A model generated the notes under the pieces. That model worked only from the letters and a program-made list of their open reading frames with translations, was not told where the DNA came from and made no database searches. Below, one piece after another: positions 6,732-13,404 of a stretch of 13,404 nucleotides of DNA (positions are counted from its first letter, which is position 1; every line of letters starts with the position of its first letter). The DNA is taken from assembly GCA_026387965.1 (NCBI GenBank), contig JAPLKR010000020.1:1-13404 (forward strand), read 5' to 3'. Made by a program: the position numbers and the translations under genes. The stretch comes from Fusobacteriota bacterium (lineage in GTDB: Bacteria; Fusobacteriota; Fusobacteriia; JAPLKR01).

Positions 6732-7080
6732 GAAACAGCAGGGTTTTTTGGTTGTATATATGCTAATAATTGTGATAATTATTGTAGCTATGATAGGTGT
6801 ATATGCAAAAGTTTGGAGTACCACAGTTACGAAAGAGAGAGAGACACTCCTTAAATTTCAACTAGCTGAGATGCGTTCTGGAATTAAGCAATACTATATT
6901 GATAAACAGGAATATCCAACAAAAATTTCTCAGCTATATATGGATCGATATTGCAGAGAAGATTATGTTGATCCGATTACAAATAAAAAAGATTTTATCA
7001 TAGATGTTAGTAAGAAAAAAATGATTTATGCTAATAATCCTGAGAAATCCTTAGAGGGGACAAAGTATAACACATGGTAA
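6718..7080 (+). CDS. Atypical minor pseudopilin 3 lacking Glu5
   Basis: A 120-aa relative of the two preceding pseudopilins. The leader MMNGKKQQG is followed by FLVVYMLIIVIIIVAMIGV, so the cleavage-site Gly and Phe+1 are kept but the +5 Glu is Tyr. Loss of Glu5 is the hallmark of GspK-type tip pseudopilins, so a tip position is a reasonable inference, although it is much smaller than GspK. The middle has LAEMRSGIKQYYIDKQEYP, then YVDPITNKKDF, and the end is EGTKYNTW, as in its neighbours. A single Cys lies in the segment before the DP. ATG at 6718 or 6721 overlaps the stop of the previous gene, with no clear ribosome site, so reinitiation after the upstream stop is likely. Confidence 0.8.
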   Translation: MMNGKKQQGFLVVYMLIIVIIIVAMIGVYAKVWSTTVTKERETLLKFQLAEMRSGIKQYYIDKQEYPTKISQLYMDRYCREDYVDPITNKKDFIIDVSKKKMIYANNPEKSLEGTKYNTW

Positions 7081-7664
7081 AGAAAAAAAATAAAGAGAAG
7101 CTAAAAGCAACGCCCAAAATATTGTTTATTGATTTTTCACCTTATGGATATCACAAAACAAACAAAAAAGTTTTAATTAGATTGACTTTCATTACAATTA
7201 GTATTATTTGTATTCAAGTATCTACCATGTTTTATATGAATGGCGCTAAAATATTGAAAATAGAATCCCCCATGGTTTCAACACTTCAAGCGAGCTCTGT
7301 ATCATTAAATGCTCTCAGTAAAATGCTAAATGTGACCTATTTGAAAACAAATGATGAGGTGAATAAAACTTATACGCCGGAGCTCAATAGCGAAATAACT
7401 GCCATAATTTCAAAACTTCCAAGCGTCACAATGACAACTCAATTAAATGTAATTGATAATATAATGCAGAAATTCCCTGGACTTTCACTCGAAAATATGG
7501 ATATCACAAGCAGTGAAATTGTTTATATCGTTGATTATGATACTATTGATAATTTAAATCAATTTCTTGCAAATTTAGAACAAAGTTATTCTTATGTTGT
7601 ACCACTCAATATAAAAGCTGGACAAGCTAAAATTCAGTTGAGGGGGTATGATGGGCAAAATTAA
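7074..7664 (+). CDS. pilN: PilN-like inner-membrane assembly protein
   Basis: A 196-aa bitopic protein. A Lys-rich cytoplasmic tail (1-32) is followed by one TM segment at about 33-53 and a periplasmic domain. The tail segment KILFIDFSPYGY (15-26) sits where PilN carries its PilM-binding INLLP-type motif; the match is in position, not in letters. The C-terminal part (about 143-192: MDITSSEIVYIVDY, then a helix NLNQFLANLEQ and strand AKIQLRGY) has the strand-helix-strand layout of the PilN/GspL periplasmic ferredoxin-like fold. The start ATG overlaps the TAA of the previous gene by 7 bp (ATGGTAA). A GAGGGG at 7053-7058 is too far for strong initiation, implying coupling. Identity depends much on gene order: it lies directly before a PilO-like gene of similar build. 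Confidence 0.7.
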   Translation: MVKKKNKEKLKATPKILFIDFSPYGYHKTNKKVLIRLTFITISIICIQVSTMFYMNGAKILKIESPMVSTLQASSVSLNALSKMLNVTYLKTNDEVNKTYTPELNSEITAIISKLPSVTMTTQLNVIDNIMQKFPGLSLENMDITSSEIVYIVDYDTIDNLNQFLANLEQSYSYVVPLNIKAGQAKIQLRGYDGQN

Positions 7665-8193
7665 TAAGTATTCGAAGCTTTTTAAAGAATATAAAATATA
7701 TATTATAGTTATGTTTTGCTCGATAGTTTATGCATTGATCATGTTTTCGTTAAATTTTTTTTCACATGAAGCATTAACGAACAAAATTAAAAGTTCTCAA
7801 ATAACGGTAGTGAACCTACAAAGTACAATTAATAAAACTTGGGGTAGTTTGCAAAGTCTCAATGCACAGTTGCAGTTTGAAAATGTTTTGACGAATGTAT
7901 CTAGTAATCAATACGACATGTCAAATTTTAAAAATTTTATCGCTTCGTTTAATACGCTGATTTTTTCAAATAGTTCGGTTAACCAAGTGGTGTATTCTCT
8001 CGATGATAAATCCAATACGCTAACAGCAACGATTTCAGTTAATGGAAACTATACCGATATGAGAAATCTAATTTACTATGTCGAGACACATTTTTATTTT
8101 ATAAATGTCAAGGATGTTTCACTTTATAGCAGTGAAGGCAACATAAAAGGAAGTGTTGTAATGGATATTTATTTTAGGGGCGGTACTTCATGA
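7648..8193 (+). CDS. pilO: PilO-like inner-membrane assembly protein
   Basis: A 181-aa protein with a short basic cytoplasmic end, one TM segment (about 17-37), a helical periplasmic stretch (about 40-90) likely to form a coiled coil, and a C-terminal strand/helix domain (about 105-178: TLTATISVNGNYTDMRNLIYYVE to VVMDIYFRG). This TM, coiled coil and ferredoxin-like order is that of PilO and GspM. In type IV pili PilO pairs with PilN to align the inner-membrane complex with the secretin. Two ATGs are adjacent (7648 and 7651); the AGGGGG at 7641-7646 is better spaced for the second. It overlaps pilN by 14-17 bp and shares an ATGA overlap with the next gene. Confidence 0.7.
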   Translation: MMGKINKYSKLFKEYKIYIIVMFCSIVYALIMFSLNFFSHEALTNKIKSSQITVVNLQSTINKTWGSLQSLNAQLQFENVLTNVSSNQYDMSNFKNFIASFNTLIFSNSSVNQVVYSLDDKSNTLTATISVNGNYTDMRNLIYYVETHFYFINVKDVSLYSSEGNIKGSVVMDIYFRGGTS

Positions 8194-8915
8194 CAGATAA
8201 AGAAAAAAAACAGGCAATTATTTTGGGAATACTGATTTTAGTATTAATCGTCTCTGTTCTTGTCATGCAATTGCGTCTTAAAGCACAAAAAGAAAGATTT
8301 AACGAGAATTCACAAACGGTGACTCAAGATAGCGGAAGCGCGGTGTATGTTCCTAGTGGAAGCAGTGCCTTAGCAACGTCAGGAGCCAGTATTCAACCTA
8401 GTGGAAGTTCAGTGCAAGAGGATTCAACAAATCAACCCAATAACACAAATGCGATTAGTGTGAAAGTAAGTAATACAGAAAGCGACTCAGAAAATGATTC
8501 TGGGAGCTCTGCGAGTAGTGGCGCAAGCATGACATCGGCAGCAGTTCAAGCATTTTATAAAAATAGACAAACCTTAGTGCTCACCACCAATGCAAATCTT
8601 TTTCAAATGACACCAAAAGTAAATAAAGAAAGTTCAGAAATGGAATCGGTACAAGCTCAAGCGAGTGGCAATATGATTCAAAATGGCATTAATGACGCCA
8701 TTGCTCAAATTAAATATTCGGGGTATTACCAGTCTGGTGAAAATATGGTATTTATGCTCATGTATAATAATCAAAATTATACTTATACCAATAGCGGTCA
8801 ACTTAGTGTAAGTGTAAATGGGGCAAATTATGCATTGAATTTATCTTTAACTCCAGATAATGATTTACTATTAACTAATAGCACTTACAATATAGCACAA
8901 ACTAAATCCATGTAA
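8190..8915 (+). CDS. PilP/GspC-like TM-anchored periplasmic protein
   Basis: A 241-aa bitopic protein: a short Lys-rich cytoplasmic end, a TM segment at 9-27, a long Ser/Gly/Asn-rich linker (about 40-115) with repeated PSGSS and SGAS units, and a small C-terminal domain (about 165-230: IAQIKYSGYYQSGENMVFML, then YNNQNYTYTNSGQLSVSVNG). The last part has the pattern of the PilP / GspC homology region: a strand describing a general effect, a strand reading a ligand-like Asn-Asn-x-x-Tyr turn and a Gly turn. That domain contacts the secretin N0 domain in both systems. Canonical PilP is a lipoprotein; no lipobox is present here, so the anchor is GspC-like. The ATG overlaps the pilO TGA (ATGA), and it sits just before the secretin, where PilP is expected. 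Sequence support beyond position is modest. Confidence 0.6.
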   Translation: MTDKEKKQAIILGILILVLIVSVLVMQLRLKAQKERFNENSQTVTQDSGSAVYVPSGSSALATSGASIQPSGSSVQEDSTNQPNNTNAISVKVSNTESDSENDSGSSASSGASMTSAAVQAFYKNRQTLVLTTNANLFQMTPKVNKESSEMESVQAQASGNMIQNGINDAIAQIKYSGYYQSGENMVFMLMYNNQNYTYTNSGQLSVSVNGANYALNLSLTPDNDLLLTNSTYNIAQTKSM

Positions 8916-8927
8916 TGAGGGGAAACT

Positions 8928-10460
8928 ATGAGAAAGAAATTTTCAAGCCTATGTATCGCTTCAGTTCTTATGGCTGGTATAGCCTTAGCTGATACGAGTG
9001 GTGGGTCAAATATCAGTGGGTCTTCCTCTGCAAGACCGCAAATCAAAACGTATACACTTAATATTAATAGTAATCTTCAAGGGGCATTTCAAATGCTTTC
9101 GGGGATGGTTAATCAAAATATTATACTTGCTTCTAGTGTACAAGCAATGCAACCCGTAAATGTCGATATTAAGGGCATGACATTTGAGCAGATTCTTGAT
9201 ATACTACTTTTAACTAATAATTTAGGGTCGCAAAAAATTGGAAATAGTATTTTAGTATACCCACAAAATATGGCACAAAGCTTTGCTCAAACGCAAATGG
9301 TCTATATTCCACTTACAGATATGAATGCCAATGATGTAGTCAATTTAGTTAGGCAATATTTAAATGGGAATTACGGCGAAAGTATATCGCCGTCACCTAA
9401 CTTAAGTGGAGTAGTGGTAAACGCAACCCCTGAGCATATCAAACTTGTTAAGGATATTATTTTACAGTTGGAAGCAAATAATGTTACCATCACTAAAACA
9501 TATTACTTAACTTATACAAAAGCTCAAGATGTATATACGGCACTTCAAGGATTAACTAGTATAAAAAATATGATTGTAAATCAAGATATGAATACATTAA
9601 CTGTTGAAATGCCAAACAGTTTAGAGCCACAAGTTAACTACATTGTAGATAGTTATAACATAGAGCAACCACAGGTAGTAATTAAAGTGTTAATACTCGC
9701 TACAACAAATGCTGTCATGGAAGATCTCGGTTGGGACTATGATAACACAACTACTATTTCAGGTGGGTTTGGCTCATTAGGATATCTTACAATTTCAGGA
9801 ATTCCCAATACATTAATCGGGACCTTATCAACTGGAACTACGAAGATTTTAAGTAATCCCACACTCAGAATTTTAAATAATCAAAAAGCAACTATTAAAG
9901 TGGGCCAAAATATTCCTATTATAATACAACAGCCAACACCACAAACCACGCCGAGTAGCAGCACCACTAATCAACCTGTTGCTCAGCTACAAGTGGAGTA
10001 CAAAGATGCAGGGTTAACCCTGAATTTAACGCCTACGATTCACGGAGATAATAGAATAACTATTGCGGTAGATTTGGTGAAAAAAGACCCTGGAAAATCT
10101 GTTGTTCAGGGGGGATACCAGTATCCTTCATTCATTACTCAATCGATCAATACAGATATCACCCTCAACAATACAGAAAGTGTTATATTTGGAGGACTCA
10201 TTCAAAATGGAGAGGAGACTACAGTAACGACACTTCCAATAATTGGAAGTATTCCGTATATAGGAAGTCTTTTTTCGAATACGAGAACTAATCCGACACA
10301 AACTGAGCTTATTATGTTGATTACACCTTATATAGTTACAAATATTCAAGATGGGAAATCAGTATCCTATAATTATTTTGATAGTAACGGAAATAATGAT
10401 GTTATGGCTCAACCGGCACAAGAAAAAGCAAATAATATGCAGAAAAAAGCAATTTTTTAG
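8928..10460 (+). CDS. Outer-membrane secretin (PilQ/GspD family)
   Basis: A 510-aa secretin, compact for the family. The signal peptide MRKKFSSLCIASVLMAGIALA is cut before D22; there is no lipobox. After a Ser/Gly stretch comes an N0/STN-like domain (about 38-113) containing VNVDIKGMTFEQILDILL, then two N1-type (KH-fold) domains (about 122-183 and 187-244). The secretin core runs from about 245 to 470: QPQVVIKVLILATT, a gate region, SNPTLRILNNQKATIKVG, a Thr/Ser/Pro-rich insert at 335-350, then the signature VIFGGLIQNGEETTVTTLP to GSLFSNT and TELIMLITPYIV. About 40 residues of Asn/Gln-rich tail follow; this could be a pilotin-binding end but has no motif that I recognise. There is no AMIN domain, unlike PilQ, which favours a GspD-like build. 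GAGGGG lies 5 nt before the ATG, and the gap to the previous gene is 12 nt. Confidence 0.93.
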   Translation: MRKKFSSLCIASVLMAGIALADTSGGSNISGSSSARPQIKTYTLNINSNLQGAFQMLSGMVNQNIILASSVQAMQPVNVDIKGMTFEQILDILLLTNNLGSQKIGNSILVYPQNMAQSFAQTQMVYIPLTDMNANDVVNLVRQYLNGNYGESISPSPNLSGVVVNATPEHIKLVKDIILQLEANNVTITKTYYLTYTKAQDVYTALQGLTSIKNMIVNQDMNTLTVEMPNSLEPQVNYIVDSYNIEQPQVVIKVLILATTNAVMEDLGWDYDNTTTISGGFGSLGYLTISGIPNTLIGTLSTGTTKILSNPTLRILNNQKATIKVGQNIPIIIQQPTPQTTPSSSTTNQPVAQLQVEYKDAGLTLNLTPTIHGDNRITIAVDLVKKDPGKSVVQGGYQYPSFITQSINTDITLNNTESVIFGGLIQNGEETTVTTLPIIGSIPYIGSLFSNTRTNPTQTELIMLITPYIVTNIQDGKSVSYNYFDSNGNNDVMAQPAQEKANNMQKKAIF

Positions 10461-10471
10461 GGGGTAAATGA

Positions 10472-11320
10472 ATGAAAAAAATTTCAATATTAATAACAAC
10501 AGTAATATGTGCAGCATTTTTACTCATTGCTTTTTCTGGGTGTAGTATAGGGCCGAGTAGTCCGAATTCTCTTATTTCAGTCACAGCAAGTAGCAATCCA
10601 ATTAGTTTTGCTAATAGCACTACTCCGACTTTAACTTTTGCACAACAATTGCAAACTGGAACGGCTACAAATAATTATTATTTATATTCTGTGAGTTTAA
10701 ATTGTACACTTCCCAATGGGACGAATGTACTGAATGCTATAAATCCAAGTCCTGGGCAGCCTGTACCTACCACAACAGCATATAATATGATTGGATTAAA
10801 TACATGGTTACCGCTCATTTTAAATTATTTTACAGAGAATCCATCTCAAAGTATCCTCAATGCGACATATACATTTACCTATAAAGATAACAATGGACAA
10901 ACTGTGAGCTATCCAATACAAATTATGTGTTCAACAAGTGTAGCGCCATCATCTTCGTTTCAAATACAGAGTGCGCGATATATTTCGGGCAGTTCAGCTT
11001 TAACCAATCAACTTGTGATTACGTTTAGTCAATCACCTCAAATGAGTTATGGTTCTAGTACCATTTGGCAAAATATAAGTACGGCTTTTGTAATTTCACC
11101 TTCAGGTCTAAATATTGTTGCCAATCCAGGCATAAATAACGTGACCATTTCTGGAATGACAATGACAATTTCGGATATTACTGGGTACATACCCGCAACA
11201 TTTACGATTAATGCGCCGTACAACCCAAATGGACAATCACCAACAATTGTTTATTCGATTAATAGTCAGACGGGTGCATTGAGTTATTTACAACAGTCAT
11301 CATCTGCAATTTCATTTTAG
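10472..11320 (+). CDS. Secretin-linked lipoprotein with almost no charged residues (unknown)
   Basis: A 282-aa predicted lipoprotein: MKKISILITT and a hydrophobic run to FSGC, with lipidated Cys at 24 and Phe at -3 as in the lipoprotein at 493-1239. The mature chain is rich in Ser, Thr, Asn, Gln and Pro and seems to consist of beta strands. I count only five charged side chains in its 259 residues (E122, K138, D139, R169, D235) and no His. Two further Cys (78, 153) could pair. The build suggests two or more Ig-like or jelly-roll-like domains. No family is recognised. Its place right after the secretin, 11 nt downstream with GGGGG as ribosome site, suggests an outer-membrane partner such as a pilotin-like assembly factor, a secretin cap or a surface adhesin. 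These are inferences. Confidence 0.75.
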   Translation: MKKISILITTVICAAFLLIAFSGCSIGPSSPNSLISVTASSNPISFANSTTPTLTFAQQLQTGTATNNYYLYSVSLNCTLPNGTNVLNAINPSPGQPVPTTTAYNMIGLNTWLPLILNYFTENPSQSILNATYTFTYKDNNGQTVSYPIQIMCSTSVAPSSSFQIQSARYISGSSALTNQLVITFSQSPQMSYGSSTIWQNISTAFVISPSGLNIVANPGINNVTISGMTMTISDITGYIPATFTINAPYNPNGQSPTIVYSINSQTGALSYLQQSSSAISF

Positions 11321-11341
11321 GTTCTAATAAAAGGGGGAAAT

Positions 11342-12361
11342 ATGTATATACTACATTTTATTGTATTGATTTTAGCAGTACTCATTATAGTGTTTGCAGG
11401 ACTTAGTTTTCTTAAGACACGGCTATTTGTAATTGAAAATATTTATATTCGAATTATGTTTTTAATTGCAGGCATTTTACTTCTTGCGGTATCGCAACTT
11501 TTCAAAGAGATGCTTCAAGCGGATGCACAAGTAAATGTTCAGGTACAAAATTTAGAGCAAGCTGTGAATCAAAATACGCTTGATATTAAAAAAAATAGTG
11601 CAGCCATTTCGGGAAACAGTATCATCGAAAAAGGTCTTCAAGTTCAAGAAAATGTGACTAATTCGAAAGCTAAAGCATTAGCACAAACGGTTAGTGGTGT
11701 TGCAACGCAAGTGAGTACAACCAAAAGCAAGGTTTCGTCCCTGCAAAATAGCTTGAATTCGATGAATTCAAGCTTAGGAACCATCCAATCTCAAATGGTT
11801 ACTCAAAGCACAATAGCCCCGATGCAGCAACAAATGACACAATTTCAAACGCAAATTCAGTCGATGAGTACTCAAATCACGGGGCTTAATACACAGTTAA
11901 CTGCCGTGAAGCAGCAACAAGCTCAAACATCAGAGGAGCTTGCAGCGGCACAATCAGTAATTGCTCAAGGCGGTGGTCAATCTGGCTCGGCAACTGTATC
12001 AACTAAGTTCGCTATCACGCCAACGACAGAGTTTCAGTACGTGACCGGAAACAATTATATAATGGTATATAATGCTGAGGTTATTCCCACTCAGAGTTCT
12101 ACTTTGGTAGATGCAAATAGCGAGAGTGTGAAGAAGAAGCTAAAATCTTTTGCGCAAAGTTTTATGGATTCGTATCCAGTAGCTTCTTACAAGGATGGAA
12201 AAGGAATTGTAATTTATGTTAATTTTTATGACAAAGGAAAGAGTCCTACGGCACAAACAGCAGCTCCTGCTACAGGGTATGTTGTTCAAATTATTTCGGA
12301 TAGAGTTGAACTTGGAAGCATGAAGTACGCCATTTCTGCTTCTAATAGCGAATTTAACTGA
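11342..12361 (+). CDS. Two-TM protein with long periplasmic coiled coil (unknown)
   Basis: A 339-aa protein ending the operon. Two TM segments (about 4-24 and 36-52) flank a loop with K25, R27 and R37, which by the positive-inside rule is cytoplasmic, placing both ends in the periplasm. Residues about 60-205 are Gln/Ser/Thr/Asn-rich with spaced hydrophobic positions, typical of a long coiled coil; fully helical it would be about 20 nm, near the depth of the periplasm. A Gly-rich hinge (about 208-217) leads to a C-terminal alpha/beta domain (about 220-335: STKFAITPTTEFQYV, KGIVIYVNFYD, GYVVQIISDRVELGSM). No family is recognised. AGGGGG sits 4 nt before the ATG. As a member of the pilus operon after the secretin and its lipoprotein, it could be a periplasmic spacer or gating part; chemoreceptor-like and SNARE-like coiled coils give superficial resemblance only. 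Confidence 0.75.
   Translation: MYILHFIVLILAVLIIVFAGLSFLKTRLFVIENIYIRIMFLIAGILLLAVSQLFKEMLQADAQVNVQVQNLEQAVNQNTLDIKKNSAAISGNSIIEKGLQVQENVTNSKAKALAQTVSGVATQVSTTKSKVSSLQNSLNSMNSSLGTIQSQMVTQSTIAPMQQQMTQFQTQIQSMSTQITGLNTQLTAVKQQQAQTSEELAAAQSVIAQGGGQSGSATVSTKFAITPTTEFQYVTGNNYIMVYNAEVIPTQSSTLVDANSESVKKKLKSFAQSFMDSYPVASYKDGKGIVIYVNFYDKGKSPTAQTAAPATGYVVQIISDRVELGSMKYAISASNSEFN
11750..11774. repeat. 11-bp perfect inverted repeat inside the coiled-coil gene
   Basis: AGCTTGAATTC and GAATTCAAGCT face each other across the 3-nt spacer GAT. They encode the repetitive Asn-Ser-Leu-Asn-Ser-Met-Asn-Ser-Ser-Leu part of the coiled coil. The mRNA could form a tight hairpin here; no T-run follows, so it is not an ordinary terminator. 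Confidence 0.7.
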
Positions 12362-12395
12362 AAATCAGGACAGTTTAAGCTGTCCTGATTTTTTT
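12361..12395 (+). terminator. Strong Rho-independent terminator of the pilus operon
   Basis: AAAATCAGGACAG (12361-12373) pairs over 13 bp with CTGTCCTGATTTT (12380-12392) around loop TTTAAG, followed by T to 12395. The first base of the stem is the last base of the TGA stop codon, so the operon ends immediately after the coiled-coil gene and uvrA is separately expressed. Confidence 0.95.
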
Positions 12396-12454
12396 AATTT
12401 TTATTTTTAAAAATTAAGAAGTCATTTGTAAATTCCCACAAAACAGCTAAAATA

Positions 12455-12463
12455 TGGTATAAT
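12455..12463 (+). promoter_or_regulatory. Extended -10 promoter of uvrA
   Basis: TGgTATAAT at 12455-12463 is a perfect extended -10; no good -35 is present at the usual spacing. Transcription would start near 12470, and AGGAG (12480-12484) precedes the ATG at 12490 by 5 nt. No SOS (LexA) operator of the proteobacterial or Gram-positive type is apparent. Confidence 0.65.
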
Positions 12464-12489
12464 ATTAGTAAAATGTTTTAGGAGAATCG

Positions 12490-13404
12490 ATGGCAACAAT
12501 TGATATTATAGGTGCACGTGAGCACAACTTGAAAAACATAGATATTTCCATTCCTAAAAACAAAATGGTAGTGATTACCGGGGTGTCAGGAAGTGGCAAA
12601 TCAACGTTAGCTTTTGATATTATTTACTCTGAGGGGCAAAGACGTTATGTTGAAAGTCTCTCTTCGTATGCAAGACAATTTATCGGAAAGATGACAAAAC
12701 CCCTAGTAGATTCTATTACTGGACTTTCTCCAGCAATTTCAATAGAGCAAAAAAGTGTTAATAAAAATCCACGTTCAACTGTTGGGACTTTAACGGAAAT
12801 CTATGATTATTTAAGACTCCTTTATGCTAATATTGGAAGAGCCTATTGTCCAAGTTGTGGGAAAGAGATCTCTAAAGTTACCATAGACGAAATTATTCAT
12901 TTAATAGAGTCAACATCTATTGATGGCGACCGATTGGTCATATATTCACCTGTTATAAAAGATAAAAAAGGCGAGCATAAGAATCTATTTATTAACCTGA
13001 AAAAAGAGGGTTTTTTGAGAGTTCGTGTAAATGGTGAAACGTTATACCTTGATGAAATGATAGAACTTAATAAAAATCAAAAACATACTATTGAAATTGT
13101 AGTAGATCGAATCTCAGTAAATAAAGAAGAAAAAGCTTTTTCACTTAGATTATTTGAAGCGATTGAAATAGCTTTTAAACATTCAGGTGGAAGTGTCATA
13201 ATTTCAAGTGCGAAGGGTGAAAAGGCCTATACAGAAAATTTTATGTGTGCTGATTGCAATATATCTTTTCCAGAAATCAATGCTAGAATGTTTTCGTTTA
13301 ATGCACCTTATGGTGCCTGTCCGGAGTGTAATGGTCTTGGTGAAGAGTTAGTTATTGACCCAGAGAAAATAATACTTGATCCTGAAATTTCAATTACTGA
13401 TGGA
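12490..13404 (+). CDS. uvrA: UvrABC system protein A, N-terminal part (cut by window end)
   Basis: The first 305 codons of UvrA, the damage-recognition ATPase of nucleotide excision repair, which loads UvrB on damaged DNA. The start MATIDIIGAREHNLKNIDISIP and Walker A GVSGSGKST (31-39) are canonical, followed by YVESLSSYARQF (53-64) and SPAISIEQKS (80-89). C120 and C123 (CPSC) and the zinc module C253xxC256 to C277xxC280 (CADC, then CPEC within NAPYGACPECNGLG) are in place. The reading frame runs open to the last base, and the full protein would be about 940 residues. It has its own promoter and lies behind a strong terminator, so it is a neighbour of the pilus locus, not part of it. Confidence 0.97.
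   Translation, partial: MATIDIIGAREHNLKNIDISIPKNKMVVITGVSGSGKSTLAFDIIYSEGQRRYVESLSSYARQFIGKMTKPLVDSITGLSPAISIEQKSVNKNPRSTVGTLTEIYDYLRLLYANIGRAYCPSCGKEISKVTIDEIIHLIESTSIDGDRLVIYSPVIKDKKGEHKNLFINLKKEGFLRVRVNGETLYLDEMIELNKNQKHTIEIVVDRISVNKEEKAFSLRLFEAIEIAFKHSGGSVIISSAKGEKAYTENFMCADCNISFPEINARMFSFNAPYGACPECNGLGEELVIDPEKIILDPEISITDG

Noticed and set aside
10009-10022. 14-bp perfect palindrome CAGGGTTAACCCTG in the secretin gene
   Set aside because: It encodes the conserved Ala-Gly-Leu-Thr-Leu part of the secretin core, and no other site-like feature is nearby; most likely a coincidence of codon choice.
10128-10620. Minus-strand open frames opposite the 3' end of the secretin gene
   Set aside because: They overlap the secretin signature region and the next signal peptide, with no independent support.
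1-13404. CRISPR array, insertion sequence, tRNA or rRNA genes
   Set aside because: No regularly spaced repeats, transposase motifs, terminal repeats with target duplications, or tRNA/rRNA-like sequences were found.

Overview
This is an AT-rich bacterial window dominated by one type IV filament machine, a type IV pilus / type II secretion-like system. An outer-membrane secretin, two predicted lipoproteins with signal peptidase II sites and inner-membrane assembly proteins show that the host has two membranes. I cannot name the organism. The pseudopilins ending in (D/N/E)Gxx(Y/F)xxW resemble GspG-like proteins that I associate with deltaproteobacterial-type systems, but this is a weak taxonomic hint.

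Layout. Positions 1-492 hold a decayed gene remnant, a perfect 19-bp inverted repeat and an intrinsic terminator. A leftward lipoprotein gene with a degenerate LytM/M23 domain (493-1239) is read from a promoter that diverges from the pilus locus. The locus then has three transcription units. (1) pilB-pilM reads rightward (1375-4091). (2) A single prepilin gene reads leftward (4178-4591) from its own near-consensus promoter. It shares a bidirectional terminator with pilM. (3) A long rightward operon (4749-12361) has its own promoter and ends at a strong hairpin. Its order is pilC, three tandem pseudopilin genes, pilN, pilO, a PilP/GspC-like gene, a secretin, a lipoprotein of unknown function, and a two-TM protein with a long periplasmic coiled coil. 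The window ends in the first 305 codons of uvrA, which has its own promoter and is unrelated to the pilus.

How the genes work together (inference from family knowledge). PilB would supply ATP-driven force to the PilC platform, which inserts pilin or pseudopilin subunits into a filament. The PilM-like cytoplasmic protein would dock to PilN. PilN/PilO and the PilP/GspC-like protein would bridge the periplasm to the secretin. The system mixes features. PilM and PilN are separate genes, as in type IV pili. The PilP-like subunit is TM-anchored like GspC rather than a lipoprotein, the secretin has no AMIN domain, and the filament subunits are GspG-like, all as in type II secretion. No PilT-type retraction ATPase and no prepilin peptidase lie in the window. 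The two 3'-terminal operon genes are not standard components that I recognise and are the best candidates for new parts.
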